A stretch of 64,000 nucleotides of DNA from Gynurincola endophyticus. Its GTDB lineage: Bacteria; Bacteroidota; Bacteroidia; Chitinophagales; Chitinophagaceae. The position numbers and the translations under genes were made by a program. This document shows, piece by piece, positions 17,764 through 26,654 of this stretch. Numbering within the stretch: the stretch's first letter is position 1; each line of letters begins with the position of its first letter. Location: the NCBI RefSeq assembly GCF_003991195.1, contig NZ_RCWL01000005.1, positions 133,078 to 197,077 on the forward strand, in the 5' to 3' direction. The notes beneath the pieces are model-generated. The model worked only from the letters and a program-made list of their open reading frames with translations, ran no database searches and was not told the DNA's origin.

Positions 17764-18966
17764 ATGGAAAAAGCTTACGTAATAGATGCATTAAGAACCC
17801 CGATAGGAAAGTATGGTGGTAAATTGAGCGGAGTGCGTCCTGATGATTTATTAGCACATGTGATACTGCATTTGATGAAAAGAAATTCTTCTGTAAACCC
17901 GCAACTCATTGAAGATGTGATTGCTGGCGCTGCTAATCAGGCCGGAGAAGATAACCGTAATGTTGCCAGAATGGCTGCTTTGCTGGCCGGATTGCCTGTA
18001 ACTGTAGGTGGAAATACTGTTAACAGGCTTTGTGCTTCAGGTTTACAAGCAATTATGGATGCTTCACGCGCCATTATGTGTGGCGAAGGTGATTTTTATA
18101 TCGCCGGTGGAGTAGAGAGTATGACCCGTGCGCCATTTGTGATGCCAAAGGCTTCAGGTGCCTGGAGCCGTCAACCGGAAATTCATGATACTACCATGGG
18201 TTGGAGGTTTATCAACCCTAAGTTATCAGCCTTATATCCACCCTATACGATGGGAGAAACAGCGGAGAACGTTGCTGCTAAATGGAATATTACCCGCGAA
18301 GCGCAGGACCAGTTTGCTGTTAACACACAAGAAAAATATCAGGCAGCTTTTAAGGCCGGAAAGTTCAATGATGAAATTGTTCCTTTTGAACTGATGAATG
18401 AAAAGAAGGAAAAAGTGCTGTTTTCTGAAGATGAGCATCCGCGTTTAAGTGCTCTCGAAAAATTAGCTCAGTTAAAGCCTGCTTTTAAAATAAATGGTAC
18501 GGTAACAGCGGGTAACAGTTCAGGTATTAATGATGGCGCCGCAGCGGTGTTACTGGCAAGCGGTAAAGCCGTGGAACAATACGGATTAAAACCTTTGGGT
18601 AAAATTATATCAATGGCAATTGCGGGAGTTGATCCTGCCATTATGGGAATCGGTCCTGTGCCGGCTACTCAGAAAGCTTTGCAGCGCGCAGGTTTAACTG
18701 TGAACGATATTGGATTGTTTGAATTGAATGAAGCATTTGCCAGTCAGAGTATAGCCTGTATCCAGGATCTGGGTATTGATGAAAAGAAAGTAAACGTAAA
18801 TGGTGGTGCCATCGCTTTAGGACATCCGTTAGGGGCGTCCGGAGCCAGAATATCAGCTACTTTATTACACGAAATGAAACGCAGAGGAGTAAAGTACGGA
18901 GTAGCAACCATGTGTATAGGGGTAGGTCAGGGCGCTGCGATTGTTTATGAGAATACTTATGTATAG
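17764..18966 (+). CDS. Acetyl-CoA C-acyltransferase (thiolase)
   Basis: 400 residues, the standard thiolase length. The acylated Cys is in NRLCASGLQA (about residue 89). The C-terminal active-site parts are GGAIALGHPLGASGAR (His) and CIGVGQGAA (second Cys). It either condenses two acetyl-CoA or cleaves 3-ketoacyl-CoA (including 3-oxoadipyl-CoA); the sequence alone does not decide. No other fatty-acid or aromatic degradation gene is nearby, and a terminator follows, so it is transcribed alone. Confidence 0.9.
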   Translation: MEKAYVIDALRTPIGKYGGKLSGVRPDDLLAHVILHLMKRNSSVNPQLIEDVIAGAANQAGEDNRNVARMAALLAGLPVTVGGNTVNRLCASGLQAIMDASRAIMCGEGDFYIAGGVESMTRAPFVMPKASGAWSRQPEIHDTTMGWRFINPKLSALYPPYTMGETAENVAAKWNITREAQDQFAVNTQEKYQAAFKAGKFNDEIVPFELMNEKKEKVLFSEDEHPRLSALEKLAQLKPAFKINGTVTAGNSSGINDGAAAVLLASGKAVEQYGLKPLGKIISMAIAGVDPAIMGIGPVPATQKALQRAGLTVNDIGLFELNEAFASQSIACIQDLGIDEKKVNVNGGAIALGHPLGASGARISATLLHEMKRRGVKYGVATMCIGVGQGAAIVYENTYV

Positions 18967-19076
18967 TTGAAAATTGAAAGTTGAAAACAGCTACACAGTT
19001 ATTGAAATCCGATTATTTTAGATTCACTAAAAGACACTGGTACTGCATTTTACATTTTCAATTATCAGTTTTATAT

Positions 19077-19108
19077 AATAAAAGCTAACCCGCCGGTTAG
19101 CTTTTATT
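19077..19108. terminator. Bidirectional intrinsic terminator
   Basis: A perfect 14-bp stem (19077-19090 with 19095-19108, loop CGCC) with T-rich flanks, between the convergent thiolase and lipoprotein genes. Confidence 0.8.
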
Positions 19109-19155
19109 TATAAATTTATTGGTAAACTACAAAAATAGCTGAACATCATTTAGAG

Positions 19156-20637
19156 TCATTTTGACTCTGTCCTTTTTAGTTTTAACATGTTGTTTATTGT
19201 ATTTTCAAACATGTTTTTGATGAAATTGTCAGTTCCGGCCATTTTAGTAATGATATCTGCTTTAAGATATTTTTTCTCCCATTTCCAGGTAATAAAGTAA
19301 GACTCATAAAGGTCGAGCATTTCTTTCGCTTCCGGGGGCATGCTTTCGGTTCCCTCAAGATCAGATAGACTCTCAAAGAAGCTTTTTATATTAACATACA
19401 TAACACCGGCATTATTTTTTTCGGGAGTTGGTATTTTACCGGTTGGTGTGATTGATTGGATAGTTCTGAAAACTGAAATATCAAATAGTTGATCACTCAG
19501 TATTGCAATGGATTCTTCTGTAACTACGGTATCCTCTGTTTGTTTAAATATCTCTTTTAATTTATCCTTTTCTTTAATATCCACTTTAATGGACATATAC
19601 ATTGTTTGAACAGAGTCAGGTTGATTGCTGTTCTGTTTCGCATACATGCTCATGGAATACTGTTCTCCGGTAAGCTTAGCAATATCGGCAAAAGAAACAT
19701 TAAACATCTGAAATAACTGATCAAAAAGTATCTCAGAGTTTGTTTGTTTAATAATTTCATTGATAAAGTCAAGCTGCAAATTGCTTATTATATAAAAAAA
19801 TGTATTCTGTTCTGATTGAAGAAAAGAAGTGTTGATATTATTTTTATAATGAGTGTTGAAAATCTTCGTGAGTTCTTTATTCGGAGCAAAAAAGGTGTGC
19901 ATCTTCAAAACATTACTGTCTATAGAAGAGTGTCCGAAAAAATAACTGTCATTGATCAAGTCATATCCTTTAAGCGTAGATACAAAAGGAGCCACCTGTT
20001 GAATTAGTTCTGAAATGTTTATATAATAAGTAGCGTCACTATTTGTTGGAATATTATTATCGTAGATTTTTGATAAATCCAGATGATCTGCTTTTTTCAT
20101 ATTGAAATAAAGGTCAGCATATTCTATCGTTTTTTCGGGTGACAAAAATACGTTACCCAGCAATTCTGGTTGAAGCTGTGCCTGATACCCAAAATCAATA
20201 GAAAAAGGAATTAATACCCAATCTTTATTCCAGAAAATCAGATTGTCTTTGTGGTTAATATAACTGTAACCAGATTTTTGTTCTGGTTTATTTCCTGTTG
20301 AGAATATCTTATTAGTTTTAAAAACTTCTATATCGCTGATGGGTAAAACTATAGCCATCAGGTATTGCCCTTTATATTTATGCCCAAAAAAAATTCCGTT
20401 AGAGAAAGTATCAATACCGGTATATTCAAAGTTCAGATATTCAAAATCCGGATAATATTCAAGAAATTCTTTGTAGATAAGAGATGTTCTGATTTCGTTC
20501 CATTGATATTTATCAAGGGTTGATTTAATAGAGTAGGTTGCTCCGATAACTGAACCCTTCGGAATCGGAGGATGAACTATTTTGTTTTGTTTACAGCCTA
20601 CGGCCACAATTGCCAGTAAAAAAAGAAGATATCTCAT
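19156..20637 (-). CDS. Lipoprotein of unknown function, possibly distant DUF4836 relative
   Basis: 493 residues from the ATG at 20637, chosen because it gives a signal peptide with a lipobox (VAVG-Cys15). The frame is open upstream to a TTG, but that segment crosses the terminator of the preceding gene. The mature part has no enzyme motif. Its spacing of repeated units (a central region ending FADIAKLTGEQYS and a final helix-rich segment) resembles the neighbouring DUF4836-like lipoprotein at 22599-24206, but identity is low and this is only a suggestion. It is the third gene of a leftward set after the ABC ATPase and FtsX-like permease and may act with them. Confidence 0.6.
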   Translation of the reverse strand: MRYLLFLLAIVAVGCKQNKIVHPPIPKGSVIGATYSIKSTLDKYQWNEIRTSLIYKEFLEYYPDFEYLNFEYTGIDTFSNGIFFGHKYKGQYLMAIVLPISDIEVFKTNKIFSTGNKPEQKSGYSYINHKDNLIFWNKDWVLIPFSIDFGYQAQLQPELLGNVFLSPEKTIEYADLYFNMKKADHLDLSKIYDNNIPTNSDATYYINISELIQQVAPFVSTLKGYDLINDSYFFGHSSIDSNVLKMHTFFAPNKELTKIFNTHYKNNINTSFLQSEQNTFFYIISNLQLDFINEIIKQTNSEILFDQLFQMFNVSFADIAKLTGEQYSMSMYAKQNSNQPDSVQTMYMSIKVDIKEKDKLKEIFKQTEDTVVTEESIAILSDQLFDISVFRTIQSITPTGKIPTPEKNNAGVMYVNIKSFFESLSDLEGTESMPPEAKEMLDLYESYFITWKWEKKYLKADIITKMAGTDNFIKNMFENTINNMLKLKRTESK

Positions 20638-20677
20638 ATTACAAGGTTTAGGGTGTTTCTGCAGCAAGATAAAAAAA

Positions 20678-20703
20678 ATATAGCCGTTGATCAACGGCTA
20701 TAT
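20678..20703 (-). terminator. Terminator overlapping the permease stop codon
   Basis: A perfect 26-base palindrome followed on the minus strand by eight T. The TGA of the permease gene (20691-20693) lies at its centre, so translating ribosomes could affect its folding. Confidence 0.7.
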
Positions 20704-21893
20704 TCATATAAAACTTTTTTTAATGTTCTGTGATTGGCTAGTAAAATTGCAATAAAGATGAGTACTGTACTACTGATTGTCCACAAACTGATAAAATGAC
20801 TTAAATCGTGACTGATCAAAGGAATGGTTTTTACAAATATGAATTGAAAAATAACAGTAGCAATTCCTGCAAATATTACTACTAATACAAAAGCCGGTAA
20901 GAATGCTTTATCTAATTTCTGTACCATCCAAGCGGGGCTGTAACCGATCGTTGTTAATAATTTAAGTGAATCCTGATTTTTGGCTAACATCCATTGCAGG
21001 TAGAACCTGAATAACATGATCGATAATAGTAATGTAAAAATTCCAATAGCTCCGATACTTCCTAATACACCATTCAGTATTTGCTTCACTTTTCCGAATT
21101 GTACTTTATCATTTTGGATGCTGTAACCCTTTTTTTCAAGGAAGCTTACAAAATCTATATTATTCAGATCGTTTACTTCCAGATATACACGTGAAGTCAT
21201 TAGCTGGTCAGTAGTGGTAAATGTTTGATTAGCCCAGTTAAGGAATGATTCAGGAACCAATACGGAGTTAATGCGATCGGTTGTTCCTACAATTCTGGCG
21301 TTGAATACCTGCGATCTGCCCAAGGCGTCATAACAGATAACATTCAGCGGAATATTAAATAAAGTTTCTTTTGAAAATTGCGGTAAGCCATAACTCGGAG
21401 CAAACACATTGAAAAGCTCTAAAAAAGTATTTGAAATAATGAGCGGTAATTCCGCATCTCCTTCCTGCCATTTGAAGGTAGGGGGAGTGGTACCCAGAAA
21501 CTTTGCATCGAGCGATTCAATAAAGAAATCTGTTCTGAAACCCAGACGACCGGCAGCACTCAGTTGTACCCTGAATTGGTTGGCTACCAGTGGTGCGGCA
21601 GATATGATAAAAGGCTGAGCTTCTAATTCGGTAATATCTTTTTGCAGAAAACTGTTGGCTTCTACATTGCCCATAGTATTATTCGAGATAATCTTTGAGA
21701 TAGAGATAAATTCGTTTCCTTCTGCATCAGGTTTTTGTTCTCCTAAAATTACCTGTAGATTAATATAAAACTGAAGAGAAATCAATACTAAACTCACCCC
21801 CACCCATAAGCCGAAATAGCTTAACCATTTAGAAGACTTATTGGTATTGGCAATCAGTAATTTCTGTATATATTTAAAAGAAGGTTTCGACAT
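20691..21893 (-). CDS. FtsX/LolE-type ABC transporter permease
   Basis: 400 residues. One hydrophobic segment near the N-terminus (about residues 25-50), a large extracytoplasmic domain (about 55-275), then three C-terminal segments (about 278-300, 322-350, 368-390): the FtsX/MacB/LolE topology. It starts 9 bases after the ATPase gene 21903-22541, with which it must form a transporter. Such permeases work by moving the periplasmic domain (lipoprotein release, peptide export, hydrolase activation) rather than forming a channel. The substrate is unknown; the adjacent lipoprotein genes suggest an envelope role. Confidence 0.8.
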   Translation of the reverse strand: MSKPSFKYIQKLLIANTNKSSKWLSYFGLWVGVSLVLISLQFYINLQVILGEQKPDAEGNEFISISKIISNNTMGNVEANSFLQKDITELEAQPFIISAAPLVANQFRVQLSAAGRLGFRTDFFIESLDAKFLGTTPPTFKWQEGDAELPLIISNTFLELFNVFAPSYGLPQFSKETLFNIPLNVICYDALGRSQVFNARIVGTTDRINSVLVPESFLNWANQTFTTTDQLMTSRVYLEVNDLNNIDFVSFLEKKGYSIQNDKVQFGKVKQILNGVLGSIGAIGIFTLLLSIMLFRFYLQWMLAKNQDSLKLLTTIGYSPAWMVQKLDKAFLPAFVLVVIFAGIATVIFQFIFVKTIPLISHDLSHFISLWTISSTVLIFIAILLANHRTLKKVLYEYSR

Positions 21894-21902
21894 GATAGCT
21901 GA

Positions 21903-22541
21903 TTATAGATGATAAATAACGTCTGGCTGAAACGCATGATTCTTGTTAAGATCTGCTAAAATGAGTGCTGCGTTTCTGGCTTTAACCTGCTCACGAATAA
22001 GGTCCAGCGCTAAAAGCGAGTTGTTTTCATCTAAATGACTGAAAGGTTCATCGAGTAATAAAAAATCAAAGGGTTTGCTGAGTGCACGAACGATGGCGAT
22101 TCTTTGCTGCTCACCGTAAGAGCAATATCTAGCCAATTGATTCCATTTGCTGATTACACCCAGTCTGTTCAGTAATTCCTTAATTTGCTCTATTGATAAA
22201 AAGGGAGTGATGTTGTTTTGTAGCAGCAGGTTGTCTTCGATGGTTAGTTGAGGAAATAAACGAAGGTCCTGAAAAACTACACTGAGCTTTGATTGTCTGA
22301 TGAGCGCTAATTCGTCTACCCCGGCATCAGTGATTGTTTGTTGACCGATAAGAATCTTTCCTTTATAATCATGCCGCATTCCATAAAGAAAGTGAATCAG
22401 AGAAGTTTTACCGCTTCCGGAAGGGGCAACGATTTCTACCTGTTGGTTTTTCTGAAAGTGAACGGCCTGATTCCAGATTTCAGAATTTCGAACTTTATTT
22501 TCGTCGAAGTAAGTTGGAATTAATGATTGAATCTGTAGCAT
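21903..22541 (-). CDS. ABC transporter ATP-binding protein, LolD-like, with altered motifs
   Basis: 212 residues. Walker A is APSGSGKTS (residues 39-47), the Q-loop is VVFQDLRLFP, and Walker B plus D-loop is LLLDEPFSHLDE. The signature motif, normally LSGGQ, reads CSYGEQQR, and where the H-loop histidine is expected the sequence is LADLNKNH, so that His appears replaced. Both changes suggest slow or atypical ATP hydrolysis. It pairs with the downstream FtsX-like permease. It begins just after the terminator of the DUF4836-like gene. Confidence 0.85.
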   Translation of the reverse strand: MLQIQSLIPTYFDENKVRNSEIWNQAVHFQKNQQVEIVAPSGSGKTSLIHFLYGMRHDYKGKILIGQQTITDAGVDELALIRQSKLSVVFQDLRLFPQLTIEDNLLLQNNITPFLSIEQIKELLNRLGVISKWNQLARYCSYGEQQRIAIVRALSKPFDFLLLDEPFSHLDENNSLLALDLIREQVKARNAALILADLNKNHAFQPDVIYHL

Positions 22542-22545
22542 AGTT

Positions 22546-22578
22546 GAAAAAAAGGTTCGAATACTATTCGAACCTTTT
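22546..22578 (-). terminator. Terminator of the DUF4836-like gene
   Basis: A perfect 13-bp stem (22550-22562 with 22566-22578, loop ACT), followed on the minus strand by seven T. It separates the lipoprotein gene from the ABC ATPase gene 5 bases further on, so the ATPase needs its own promoter or readthrough. Confidence 0.8.
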
Positions 22579-22598
22579 ACTATTTTAATAATTAAAAA

Positions 22599-24206
22599 TT
22601 ACTGTTGTTCAACTGGAGGTGGTGGCGGAGGCAACATTTCATCGTTTGCTTCGTTGATCGCTCCTAATTCATCTAGTAAATTAATTAATGACTTGACACT
22701 GTTTTCATTCGCATTCATTAAGTCAAGCTGAAGGTGACCTACGATTTCACCGCCTTCAAATTCGCTGATCAGATAAGCACCTTTTAATACTTTTCTGAAA
22801 GCTGCAAGTCCTTGTTTATCGTTTTCTTCTACGAATGTTTTATCGAGTTGAGTAAATAATTTCTGGAAATCGATAAAGAAACCACCACTCGTATTTTTGA
22901 TTTTTTGAGCGTACTCATTTAATGAACCTTTCGAACCGGTTAAAATCTGATTTGCCAGATTGCTGCTGGTAGCAACTACGAACAATTTATCATCAGATGC
23001 AAATAATGAATCGGTTGTATTAGCTCCCTGGGCTTGTAAAGTATTTAATACTTTTTTGAAATAATCTTTATTTCTGATTTCAAATCCGAATGCGCCTACC
23101 GGCTCGCTTTTTACAGATGTTGTGCTTTCTACATAAGCATCTTTTTCGAAATCATAGTATTTAGATGGAACGCTGATGATTTCAGTAATACCACCGAAAA
23201 TAGTGTTTCCGAAAGCTTCACTGATATTTTCAAGGCTAAGATTATCTTTTTGTAAGTAAGAGTTTACTAAACCATCTAATCCTGCTTCTTTGATAATATC
23301 AACGATTGCAGAAGGACTTAATTCAATCGCAAAACCGGCAATTACATCCGCACCGCCGAATTTTGTAAGCGGGTCGATGTTTACATTATTCTTGAAGTGT
23401 TTTTTAAAGATTTTCTTTAAAGAATCGTTCAGGAATGCTTTGGTTTTAGAAACGATTTTTCCATTTTCAAATGATAAGTTACCGATAGAATAGTTATCTT
23501 TTAAAAGATCACCGATTTTACTCATACCGATATACATCTGATAAGGAGCCATTGCGTAAGTAGTATTACCATAAGTCTGGATATCTCCGCCTAATGCCAA
23601 TGCTTCTTTAAAGTGTTTTGAGTCGTTTACTAAATCTTTACCGCTGGCTTTAAAGTAAGTGTCGAGAAAAGAGATGGTGTTTGTTAAATTTAGTGCGGCA
23701 GGGTCGCCGTTTTCGTCGAACTGACCAAGTTTGGTGAAATCCATATCAATGGCCGTTCCCTGAATGGCAACTTTGTCGTTCCAGGCTACAAAATAATTTG
23801 ATTTAGTAGCATATTTATACTCTTTGCCTTCGATAGGAGTACCGATCTGGGTAGCCACTACTTGTTCGAACTGATCTTTATTTGCGATAAAAGCACCTAT
23901 AATAATAGAGTTAGCATTATTTTTAAAAACATTGAAGTAGGTAATGTTTTTATCTGTGTTAAGACCAGAGCTCGCAGGATCTTTGAATAACTGTAAAATA
24001 CTACTGTCTTTAATTTCGCTGGAAATTTTTTTGAAAAGCTTGGTTTCAAAAAGATCACTGAGTGATGCTTTTTCAGATAAGGACGCAGTGTTAAAATTCA
24101 CTACCTGAGCAGCTTCTTTTGGAATCGGAATAACGTCCGTTGCCGGGCTGCTACAGCTTGCGATCAGAACAACAGCTACGAGTAAGAATGAATAAACTTT
24201 TTTCAT
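22599..24206 (-). CDS. DUF4836-like lipoprotein
   Basis: 535 residues. A lipoprotein signal peptide ends at LIAS-Cys18. The mature protein begins VIPIPKEAAQVVNFN, the typical opening of Bacteroidota DUF4836 proteins (a 'P-x-P-x-[DE]A' start and a strand). It continues with alternating beta-strand and helix segments, and ends in a proline run (MLPPPPPPVEQQ) like some surface lipoproteins. Function is unknown; an outer-membrane or periplasmic lipoprotein is inferred. It sits between hisS and the ABC ATPase gene, each boundary marked by a terminator. Confidence 0.7.
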   Translation of the reverse strand: MKKVYSFLLVAVVLIASCSSPATDVIPIPKEAAQVVNFNTASLSEKASLSDLFETKLFKKISSEIKDSSILQLFKDPASSGLNTDKNITYFNVFKNNANSIIIGAFIANKDQFEQVVATQIGTPIEGKEYKYATKSNYFVAWNDKVAIQGTAIDMDFTKLGQFDENGDPAALNLTNTISFLDTYFKASGKDLVNDSKHFKEALALGGDIQTYGNTTYAMAPYQMYIGMSKIGDLLKDNYSIGNLSFENGKIVSKTKAFLNDSLKKIFKKHFKNNVNIDPLTKFGGADVIAGFAIELSPSAIVDIIKEAGLDGLVNSYLQKDNLSLENISEAFGNTIFGGITEIISVPSKYYDFEKDAYVESTTSVKSEPVGAFGFEIRNKDYFKKVLNTLQAQGANTTDSLFASDDKLFVVATSSNLANQILTGSKGSLNEYAQKIKNTSGGFFIDFQKLFTQLDKTFVEENDKQGLAAFRKVLKGAYLISEFEGGEIVGHLQLDLMNANENSVKSLINLLDELGAINEANDEMLPPPPPPVEQQ

Positions 24207-24253
24207 GTTTCAATTTATGTTAATAGTAGTAAGTGCTAATATAATATATGTCG

Positions 24254-24282
24254 ACAAAAAAAGCCTGGTGTTACCAAGCTTT
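24254..24282 (-). terminator. hisS intrinsic terminator
   Basis: A 9-bp stem with one G-U pair (24260-24268 with 24274-24282), then seven T on the minus strand. It overlaps the hisS stop codon. Confidence 0.7.
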
Positions 24283-25666
24283 AAAAAAATATTTTTTCAT
24301 CAATTTCTGAGTAATTAAATGTTTTTTGTTCGCCGGTTTGTAAATTCTTGACATTAAACGAACTATTCTGCAATTCATTGCTGCCCAACACTGCTATATA
24401 CGGAATACTTTTCTTCTCAGCGTATTTGAATTGTTTGTCAAATTTAGCCGTTTCGTGGTAGATTTCAGCAGAAATACCCAATTTCCTTAGCTGTTGAACC
24501 AATTTATACGCCTGATTGCCTTCGGCAGTACCGAGGTTAAAGAATAGAATCTGAGTAGTGGTATTTAACGTATCAGGAAAAAGCTGTAATTCTTCCATTA
24601 CATCATAAATACGGTCAATACCAAAAGATATTCCTACACCGGAAATTCCGTTCACCCCGAAAAGGCCCGTAAGGTTATCATAGCGGCCACCACCACCGAT
24701 ACTTCCCATTTTTACGGTTTCCGGTGCTTTTACTTCAAAGATTAATCCTGTATAATAATCTAATCCTCTGGCCAATGTAAAGTCAACTTGTAAAGGATTT
24801 TTATCTCCGGTGTTTAATCCGGCGCTGAAATGGTCTAAAACATATTGAATTTCGTCAATACCTTGTTGACCGATTGCTATATGAGATAAAAGGGCGCTTA
24901 CCTGCGTCATCATTTCGGTGTTAGAGCCATTAATGTTCAGGTATTTTTCAATTACTCCGACCTGTTCGGTTGAAATGCCGCGTTGAGTCAATTCTTCCTT
25001 TACTTTTTCAATACCGATTTTGTCGAGTTTATCAATTGCTACGGTAATATCTACCATTTTATCGGCTCCTCCACAAAGTTCGGCCAGCGCAGAAAGGATT
25101 TTGCGGCTGTTGATTTTAATAATAAATCCGTTTAAACCGAGTTTGGTGAGTGCGTCATTATAAATATTTACTAATTCGGTTTCGAATAGCAAACTGTTAC
25201 TTCCTACTACGTCAGCATCACACTGATAAAATTCGCGGTAGCGGCCTCTGGCAGGACGATCAGCACGCCATACGGGTTGAATCTGATAGCGCTTAAAAGG
25301 AAAAACCAGTTGGCCGTGATTCATTGCTACAAAACGGGCAAAAGGAATGGTAAGGTCGTAGCGAAGGGCTCTTTCGGTGAGCTCTTTCACGTTTTTACCT
25401 TCGAGTGCTTTTTCAAAAGCCTGTTGGGCTTCTTCATGTTTGGCCGGATTTTCTAATCCGTTATTCAAAATTTTGAAAATAAGTTTATTTCCTTCCTCAC
25501 CGTATTTTCCCATCAGTGTATCCAGCTGTTCCATTGCCGGAGTTTCGAGGGGTTGAAAGCCATAACGCTCAAAAATTTCACGGATGGTATTGAAAATATA
25601 GTGACGTTTACGCACTACTGCCGGGGCAAAATCTCTTGTTCCTTGTGGTAAACCTGGTTTACTCAT
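24281..25666 (-). CDS. hisS: Histidine--tRNA ligase
   Basis: 461 residues. Class II synthetase motif 2 is seen in YREFYQCDADVVG, and the histidine-specific motifs are ARGLDYYTGLIFE and GGGGRYDNL, followed by motif 3 in SGVGISFGIDRIYDVM. The C-terminal anticodon-binding domain ends the protein. It charges tRNA-His. It is preceded at 11 bases by the LMW phosphatase gene, probably one transcript. Confidence 0.96.
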   Translation of the reverse strand: MSKPGLPQGTRDFAPAVVRKRHYIFNTIREIFERYGFQPLETPAMEQLDTLMGKYGEEGNKLIFKILNNGLENPAKHEEAQQAFEKALEGKNVKELTERALRYDLTIPFARFVAMNHGQLVFPFKRYQIQPVWRADRPARGRYREFYQCDADVVGSNSLLFETELVNIYNDALTKLGLNGFIIKINSRKILSALAELCGGADKMVDITVAIDKLDKIGIEKVKEELTQRGISTEQVGVIEKYLNINGSNTEMMTQVSALLSHIAIGQQGIDEIQYVLDHFSAGLNTGDKNPLQVDFTLARGLDYYTGLIFEVKAPETVKMGSIGGGGRYDNLTGLFGVNGISGVGISFGIDRIYDVMEELQLFPDTLNTTTQILFFNLGTAEGNQAYKLVQQLRKLGISAEIYHETAKFDKQFKYAEKKSIPYIAVLGSNELQNSSFNVKNLQTGEQKTFNYSEIDEKIFF

Positions 25667-25677
25667 AAATCTGTTAA

Positions 25678-26145
25678 TTATTTATTTGCGTATTTTTCTA
25701 TGATTCGGTTACAGGCATTGTTGAGCATTTCATAAACTTCATGATAGCCGGGCTCTGTACCATACCAGGGATCTGGTACATCAAGGTCTTCGTTTGGATG
25801 TAACTCATTCATTATTAATGATATTTTTGAATGATGTTGCAAAAAGGCCGCTTTGGTGAGCCTTCTGATATCATCTAAAACATCTCCTGCCATTACATAA
25901 ATAAGGTCATAGCTTTCTAAATCGGCCGCGGTAATTTTTCTGGATCGCTGGTGACTGATGTCGATTCCGTTCAACTTCGCTACCTTCTGCGAGAGTTTAT
26001 GCGGGGCTTCACCATTGTGGTAGCCATTGGTACCGGCGCTATCTATTTTCCAGTTCAAACCTGCGGTATCGGCTTTAGATTGTAAAATACCTTCTGCAAG
26101 CGGACTTCTACAAATGTTTCCTAAACAGACCATTAGCACTTTCAT
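25678..26145 (-). CDS. Low-molecular-weight protein-tyrosine phosphatase
   Basis: 155 residues, standard for the family. The phosphate loop is VCLGNICRSPLAEG (CX5R, Cys at residue 7), and the general-acid Asp is in DVPDPWYG near residue 126. Members dephosphorylate tyrosine kinases or sugar-related enzymes in polysaccharide export, or arsenate in some clades; no kinase is encoded nearby. It is the first gene of a unit with hisS, and a TATCTTTG box lies 5 bases upstream of the ATG. Confidence 0.93.
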   Translation of the reverse strand: MKVLMVCLGNICRSPLAEGILQSKADTAGLNWKIDSAGTNGYHNGEAPHKLSQKVAKLNGIDISHQRSRKITAADLESYDLIYVMAGDVLDDIRRLTKAAFLQHHSKISLIMNELHPNEDLDVPDPWYGTEPGYHEVYEMLNNACNRIIEKYANK

Positions 26146-26150
26146 GCTTG

Positions 26151-26158
26151 CAAAGATA
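26151..26158 (-). promoter_or_regulatory. Candidate -7 box of the phosphatase-hisS unit
   Basis: TATCTTTG on the minus strand, a full consensus match, 5 bases ahead of the ATG. A very short leader is implied. Confidence 0.45.
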
Positions 26159-26395
26159 CGGTTATTGAAAAGCTTATAACATTTTCTTAATGAGTAATGC
26201 GTATGGAATTTGTAACTTTTAGCATCCTTTATAAGAAAGGTATTTGAAAAAATGCCGGCAGAGATTAAAAAGAATTAAAAAAAACAGGCTCTTTAACAAT
26301 CTGATATTATCTATTGCCCTAAAAATTTGAATTAGCAAGGGTGTACTTGACGATTTTTGATGATATTTTGTTAACTTGCCCGAACCGAATTTTGA

Positions 26396-26647
26396 ATGGA
26401 AATGAGTTTTAATCAACAAGATAAACGAGAAAAGGCTTATAAAATGCGCCGTTCTTTAGCGGATGCAGTGATGGGATTACTATATTCTGGCGTAGGAACC
26501 TATTTACTATTTGTAAAAGGAGAAGACGGAGAGTCTTTTTTGCCGGGAGAAATGCTGTATGTATTCGTTGGCATTTGCTATTTGTACGGTGCTTTTAGAA
26601 TTTATCGTGCAATCAAGCAGAATTATTATATTGATAAAGATAGATAG
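26396..26647 (+). CDS. Small two-helix membrane protein
   Basis: 83 residues with a basic N-terminus (KREKAYKMRRS), two hydrophobic segments (about residues 24-42 and 53-70) and a polar tail. A second in-frame ATG six bases later is also possible. I do not recognise a family with certainty. It lies 7 bases ahead of a PstS-like lipoprotein and then a TPR protein, and the close spacing suggests one operon. Confidence 0.65.
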   Translation: MEMSFNQQDKREKAYKMRRSLADAVMGLLYSGVGTYLLFVKGEDGESFLPGEMLYVFVGICYLYGAFRIYRAIKQNYYIDKDR

Positions 26648-26654
26648 GAAGAAT

